Shown here piece by piece: positions 61,083-64,000 of a stretch of 64,000 nucleotides of DNA. A program made the translations under genes and the position numbers. Source of the stretch: Janthinobacterium rivuli (GTDB lineage Bacteria; Pseudomonadota; Gammaproteobacteria; Burkholderiales; Burkholderiaceae_D); the NCBI RefSeq assembly GCF_009208735.1, contig NZ_WFLJ01000005.1, positions 62,001 through 126,000 on the forward strand. Reading direction: 5' to 3'. Within the stretch, counting starts at the first letter, position 1; every line of letters begins with the position of its first letter. The notes under the pieces were generated by a model, which was not told where the DNA came from, did not search any database, and worked only from the letters and a program-made list of their open reading frames with translations.

Positions 61083-61307
61083 CAAGGCTCCGATGGCAGA
61101 CGCATCCGCTTGTTCAATGTGATCGACGACTACAGCCGTGAGGGGTGCGGCATCGAGCTTGATGTCTCATTTCCGTCGGAACGCGTTATTCGGTCCCCGG
61201 ACAGTATCATCGAATGGCATGGCAAACCTCGAGTGATCCGCTGCGCTAACGGTCCGAAGTACATCAGTGCTGACACTTGCCTAGGTGTCCAGGCGCAAGT
61301 GAGTTAA
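61083..61307 (+). mobile_element. IS3-family transposase fragment
   Basis: An open frame of about 74 residues matches the catalytic core of IS3-family OrfB: SDGRRIRLFNVIDDYSREG (first Asp of DDE), SERVIRSPDSIIEWHGKPRVIRC, then ANGPKYIS. The usual DNGPEY is changed to ANGPKY, so the second catalytic Asp is lost, and both ends of the gene are missing. It is a decayed scar next to the ars operon. Confidence 0.8.
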
Positions 61308-61311
61308 TACA

Positions 61312-61325
61312 TTGATGTAGATCAA
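61312..61325. promoter_or_regulatory. FNR/ANR-type box upstream of adhP
   Basis: TTGAT-GTAG-ATCAA is an exact match to the FNR consensus (TTGAT-N4-ATCAA), 146 bases before the alcohol dehydrogenase start. It suggests induction under low oxygen. Confidence 0.6.
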
Positions 61326-61470
61326 TCAATTTTCGAACTGTCTGCAGCAGAATGTGATCATTCGCAAGTCTATGTTGACCAGACTATGACCGGGCGCCCG
61401 GATGGCGCAACACGACACGTGCCCTGCCAGGCGCCCTGCTCCACGCATGACCAACTTCAAAAGGAATAAC

Positions 61471-62508
61471 ATGACACCCACTACCATGAAAGCCGCTGTT
61501 GTCGAGCAACTGGGCCAGCCGCTGGTGCTGCGCGACGTACCCGTGCCGGTGCCCGGCCCCGGCCAGATCCTCGTCAAGACGGAAGCGTGCGGCGTTTGCC
61601 ATACGGATTTGCATGCGGCGCGCGGGGACTGGCCCGTCAAGCCGACGCCGCCGTTCATTCCCGGCCACGAAGGCATCGGCCTGGTGGTGGCCGTGGGCAC
61701 GGGCGTGACGGAAGTGCAGCTGGGCGACCGGGTCGGCGTGCCCTGGCTGTACTCGGCGTGCGGCCATTGCGAACATTGCCTGGCAGCCTGGGAGACCGTG
61801 TGCGCCGAGGCGCAGTTTGGCGGCTACACCAAGAATGGTGGCTTCGCCGAGTACATCCTGGCCGATCCGCGCTACGTCGCGCACATTCCGGCAGGTCTTT
61901 CCGCCGTGCAAGCGGCGCCCATCATCTGCGCCGGCGTGACCAGTTACAAAGGCATCAAGGAAACGGGCGCGCGGCCGGGTCAGTGGCTGGCCGTGTCCGG
62001 CATCGGCGGACTGGGCCACCTGGCCATCGAATATGCGGTGGCCATGGGCTTGCGCGTGGCGGCCGTCGATATCGATGAAGGCAAACTCGAGCACGCGCGC
62101 GCCCTGGGCGCCGAAGTGACCATCAATGCGCGCCAGGGCGACCCCGTCGCGGCCTTGCGCGAAGCGACCGGGGGCGGCGCCCACGGCGTGCTGATCACGG
62201 CGCCGTCGATTGATGCCTTCCAGCAAGGCGTGGCGATGACGCGCAAGCGCGGCACCTGCGTATTGGTCGGCTTGCCGCCGGGCGACTTCCCGACGCCGCT
62301 GTTCGACGTCGTCGCCAACTGCGTGACGATACGCGGTTCCTTCGTGGGCACGCGCCAGGACATGGCCGAGGCGCTCGCCTTCGCCGCCACCGGCAAGGTC
62401 AAGGCCGGCATCGAATTGCAGCCGCTGTCGGCCATCAACGAGATCTTCAGTCGCCTGGAACATGGCAAGGTGGCCTCGCGCGTGGTGATCGATTTCAGCG
62501 GCAATTGA
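61471..62508 (+). CDS. adhP: zinc-dependent alcohol dehydrogenase
   Basis: 345 residues from the ATG at 61471 (AAAGGAA upstream). Catalytic zinc ligands are in EACGVCHTDLH and GHEGIG, the structural zinc Cys cluster is CGHCEHCLAAWETVC, and the NAD-binding glycines are SGIGGLGHLA. Close to the AdhP/ethanol-preferring branch. It interconverts primary alcohols and aldehydes with NAD(H). An FNR box upstream suggests fermentative or microaerobic use. Confidence 0.92.
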   Translation: MTPTTMKAAVVEQLGQPLVLRDVPVPVPGPGQILVKTEACGVCHTDLHAARGDWPVKPTPPFIPGHEGIGLVVAVGTGVTEVQLGDRVGVPWLYSACGHCEHCLAAWETVCAEAQFGGYTKNGGFAEYILADPRYVAHIPAGLSAVQAAPIICAGVTSYKGIKETGARPGQWLAVSGIGGLGHLAIEYAVAMGLRVAAVDIDEGKLEHARALGAEVTINARQGDPVAALREATGGGAHGVLITAPSIDAFQQGVAMTRKRGTCVLVGLPPGDFPTPLFDVVANCVTIRGSFVGTRQDMAEALAFAATGKVKAGIELQPLSAINEIFSRLEHGKVASRVVIDFSGN

Positions 62509-62591
62509 GTCACAACTGAGCAGCGCCGGTGTGTCGTGCGACGGCAATGAAATGCATGTTGCTATAATTGCATATCATAAAGGACACACCG

Positions 62592-63296
62592 ATGAAATCC
62601 TCTTTCTCTTGCTTGGTGGCCTGCGCCGCCTTCATCTTCTCCGCACCCGCCAGCGCGGCCGAGCCGGCCGCGTCTTCCTTGGCCGGACACTATTACCTGC
62701 AAGGCGTCATGGAAGTGGGCTCCGAACTGCTGCTGAAAAAGGATGGCAAGTTCGAATGGATGCTCAGTTATGGCAATACCGACGAGCAAGCCAGCGGCGA
62801 GTGGCGCGTGGCCGGCGATCTGGTGACCCTGGTGGCGGGCAACGGCGGCAAGGAGCCGCAGTTTCGCGTGTTCGAGGAAGCGGAAATGCGCATCCAGAAA
62901 CCCGCCGAAGCGGGCCTGTGGGTGGCCATCGTCGGCTACCCTAAAGTGGGGCCGATGGCCGGCGTGGAAGTGAAATTCGAAGCGCAAAGCGGCAAGACGG
63001 CCACGGCCGTCAGCGTGGCCAACGGCGACGCCATCGTCCGCATGCCGGCGTCGGAACGCTGGGTGCGCGCCGGCTTGCGCCGCCAGGGCTCGAAGGCCGA
63101 CTATCAATGGCTGCCCGTGCCGGCCGCGCGCGCGCAGCAGCGCATCGCCGCGTTCGCCGTCACCGATCCACAGTGGTTGAGCAGCCAGGCATTCCAGAAG
63201 CTGGCCTTGCGCGTCGTCAAGGGCGGCCTGAAAGTCGACGATGCGGACAACGGACTGGCCAGGGGCCTGTACGCGAAACCGTCATCGAAGCAATAA
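62592..63296 (+). CDS. secreted protein of unknown function
   Basis: 234 residues from the ATG at 62592; signal peptide with cleavage after SAPASA (about residue 23). The mature N-terminal domain (SSLAGHYYLQGVMEVGSELLLKKDGKFEWMLSYGNTDEQASGEW) has the look of a small lipocalin-like beta-barrel, and the C-terminal half is basic and beta-rich. No family is assigned with confidence. AAAGGAC precedes the start. Confidence 0.65.
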   Translation: MKSSFSCLVACAAFIFSAPASAAEPAASSLAGHYYLQGVMEVGSELLLKKDGKFEWMLSYGNTDEQASGEWRVAGDLVTLVAGNGGKEPQFRVFEEAEMRIQKPAEAGLWVAIVGYPKVGPMAGVEVKFEAQSGKTATAVSVANGDAIVRMPASERWVRAGLRRQGSKADYQWLPVPAARAQQRIAAFAVTDPQWLSSQAFQKLALRVVKGGLKVDDADNGLARGLYAKPSSKQ

Positions 63297-63390
63297 CCTT
63301 CTCTCCACGTTCTATTCTCCAGGCACGCAGTCCTGGTCAAGCATATTGACCAGGACGACGCTGTTTGCCCACGCGCATGCCCGTGCGCCG

Positions 63391-63419
63391 TTGACACCCC
63401 GCACTGTCTGTCCTATAGT
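63391..63419 (+). promoter_or_regulatory. sigma-70 promoter of the iron permease gene
   Basis: TTGACA (63391-63396) and TATAGT (63414-63419) are exactly 17 bases apart, a near-consensus housekeeping promoter. Transcription would start near 63426, just upstream of the Fur-like box. Confidence 0.72.
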
Positions 63420-63438
63420 CCCCGGGTTGACGATAAAT

Positions 63439-63457
63439 GAGAATGAGAATCATGTTC
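63439..63457 (+). promoter_or_regulatory. Fur-like box overlapping the iron permease start
   Basis: GAGAATGAGAATCATGTTC matches the 19-base Fur consensus at 15 positions. It lies about 13-31 bases downstream of the predicted transcription start and covers the start codon, so bound Fur would block elongation or initiation. Confidence 0.6.
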
Positions 63458-64000
63458 AGTTCTATTAAGAAATGGCTCGTATGCTATCCGCTCGTGGCCG
63501 CCAGCTTGTTGCTGGCCGGCGGCGCGCAAGCGCAAGCGCCCGACCAGGGCGCCGGTGCCAAGCAGTTGTGGCAATTGATCGATTACGTTGCCGTCGATTA
63601 CAGCGGCGCCGTCGAGCACGGCAAGGTGGTCAGCGAGGCGGAATACGCGGAAATGCTCGATTTCACGGACAACGCGACGACGCAAATCGCCGCCCTGCCC
63701 GCCCACGCCTCGCAGCCGGCCATCGCCGCCGCCATCGCCGACTTGCGCAAAGCCGTCGTCTCCAAGGCGGACGGCGCGCAAGTCAAGCGCCTGGCGCACC
63801 ATGCGAATGGCTTGCTGATCGCCGCCTACCCGATCCCCGTGGCGCCGAAAGCGCTGCCCAACCTGGCGCGCGGCGCGGCCCTGTATGCGGCCCAGTGCGC
63901 CTCTTGCCACGGCGTGGCCGGCGGCGGCGATGGTCCGCTGGCGGCCAGCCTGGAACCGAAACCGATCGCCTTCACGGATGGCGAACGGGCGCAGTCGCGC
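63452..64000 (+). CDS. cytochrome c / FTR1-type iron permease fusion, 5' part
   Basis: At least 183 residues, running off the right edge; ATGs at 63437 and 63443 are in-frame alternatives. A signal peptide (residues 1-25) is followed by a helical region (QLIDYVAVDYSGAV, LPAHASQPAIAAAIADLRKAVV), then a cytochrome c domain starting LARGAALYAAQCASCHGVAGGGDGPLAA with a CxxCH heme site. This N-terminal layout is that of proteins annotated as cytochrome c/FTR1 family iron permeases, whose FTR1 membrane part would follow beyond the window. The Fur box and strong promoter fit iron uptake. Confidence 0.75.
   Translation, partial: MFSSIKKWLVCYPLVAASLLLAGGAQAQAPDQGAGAKQLWQLIDYVAVDYSGAVEHGKVVSEAEYAEMLDFTDNATTQIAALPAHASQPAIAAAIADLRKAVVSKADGAQVKRLAHHANGLLIAAYPIPVAPKALPNLARGAALYAAQCASCHGVAGGGDGPLAASLEPKPIAFTDGERAQSR

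Overview
The window is high-GC DNA with betaproteobacterial gene content. Its family mix (GH18 chitinase lipoprotein, CadA/CadR, KfrA-like protein, sulfide-oxidation cluster) fits Oxalobacteraceae such as Janthinobacterium, Massilia or Duganella. That placement is inferred from gene content, not from any marker gene. No rRNA, tRNA or CRISPR array was seen. A 28-bp XerC/XerD-type dif site lies at 38899-38926. The FtsK-orienting octamers I found by eye mostly point towards it from both sides, so the window probably spans the chromosome terminus.

Layout. 1-5.1 kb: end of a VirK-like gene, a DUF1801 pair, then a KfrA-like DNA-binding protein divergent from a tyrosine recombinase across overlapping inverted repeats, followed by three small unknown genes. 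5.3-13.3 kb: housekeeping and accessory enzymes, regulators (MarR, LysR) and a 14-TM MFS exporter. 13.3-25.7 kb: two secreted alpha/beta hydrolases, cadA/cadR with a textbook MerR-type operator, a chemoreceptor beside a cache-domain protein, small envelope proteins, and a MerR/SDR pair with an inverted-repeat element between them. 25.7-31.8 kb: an Nramp-like transporter with a non-canonical metal site, a pentaheme cytochrome that appears to fuse a triheme dehydrogenase subunit with a TsdA-like domain, and a LysR/amidase pair. 31.9-38.8 kb: an AT-rich island with an unknown membrane protein, a possibly Fur-regulated DUF2061 protein, a TetR/NTF2 pair, the chitinase, an M28-like lipoprotein and an oxidoreductase pseudogene.

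38.9-41.6 kb: the dif site, immediately followed by AT-rich DNA with a HEPN-domain protein and a frameshifted filamentous-phage replication initiator. This is the arrangement expected of an element that integrated by the Xer recombinases. 41.7-44.0 kb: an EF-hand-like protein and an OmpR/EnvZ-type two-component system.

44.1-49.8 kb: a sulfur cluster. A leftward operon (DUF2892, AhpD-like, two YeeE/YedE permeases) and a rightward operon (persulfide dioxygenase, DUF442-sulfide:quinone oxidoreductase fusion, TauE) diverge around a wrecked sigma-54 activator gene. Each side has a sigma-54-type promoter with a GGCACTGCC/GGCAGTGCC dyad about 110-120 bp upstream.

49.8-61.3 kb: pieces of an arsenic operon (arsDA, arsN1, truncated arsB, arsC) around a PepSY/DUF2271/flavoreductase/ApbE operon and a P-type ATPase, ending in an IS3 transposase fragment. 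The efflux pump is broken and no arsR is present. 61.3-64.0 kb: an alcohol dehydrogenase behind an FNR-type box, a secreted unknown, and the start of a cytochrome-c/FTR1-type iron permease behind a Fur-like box.
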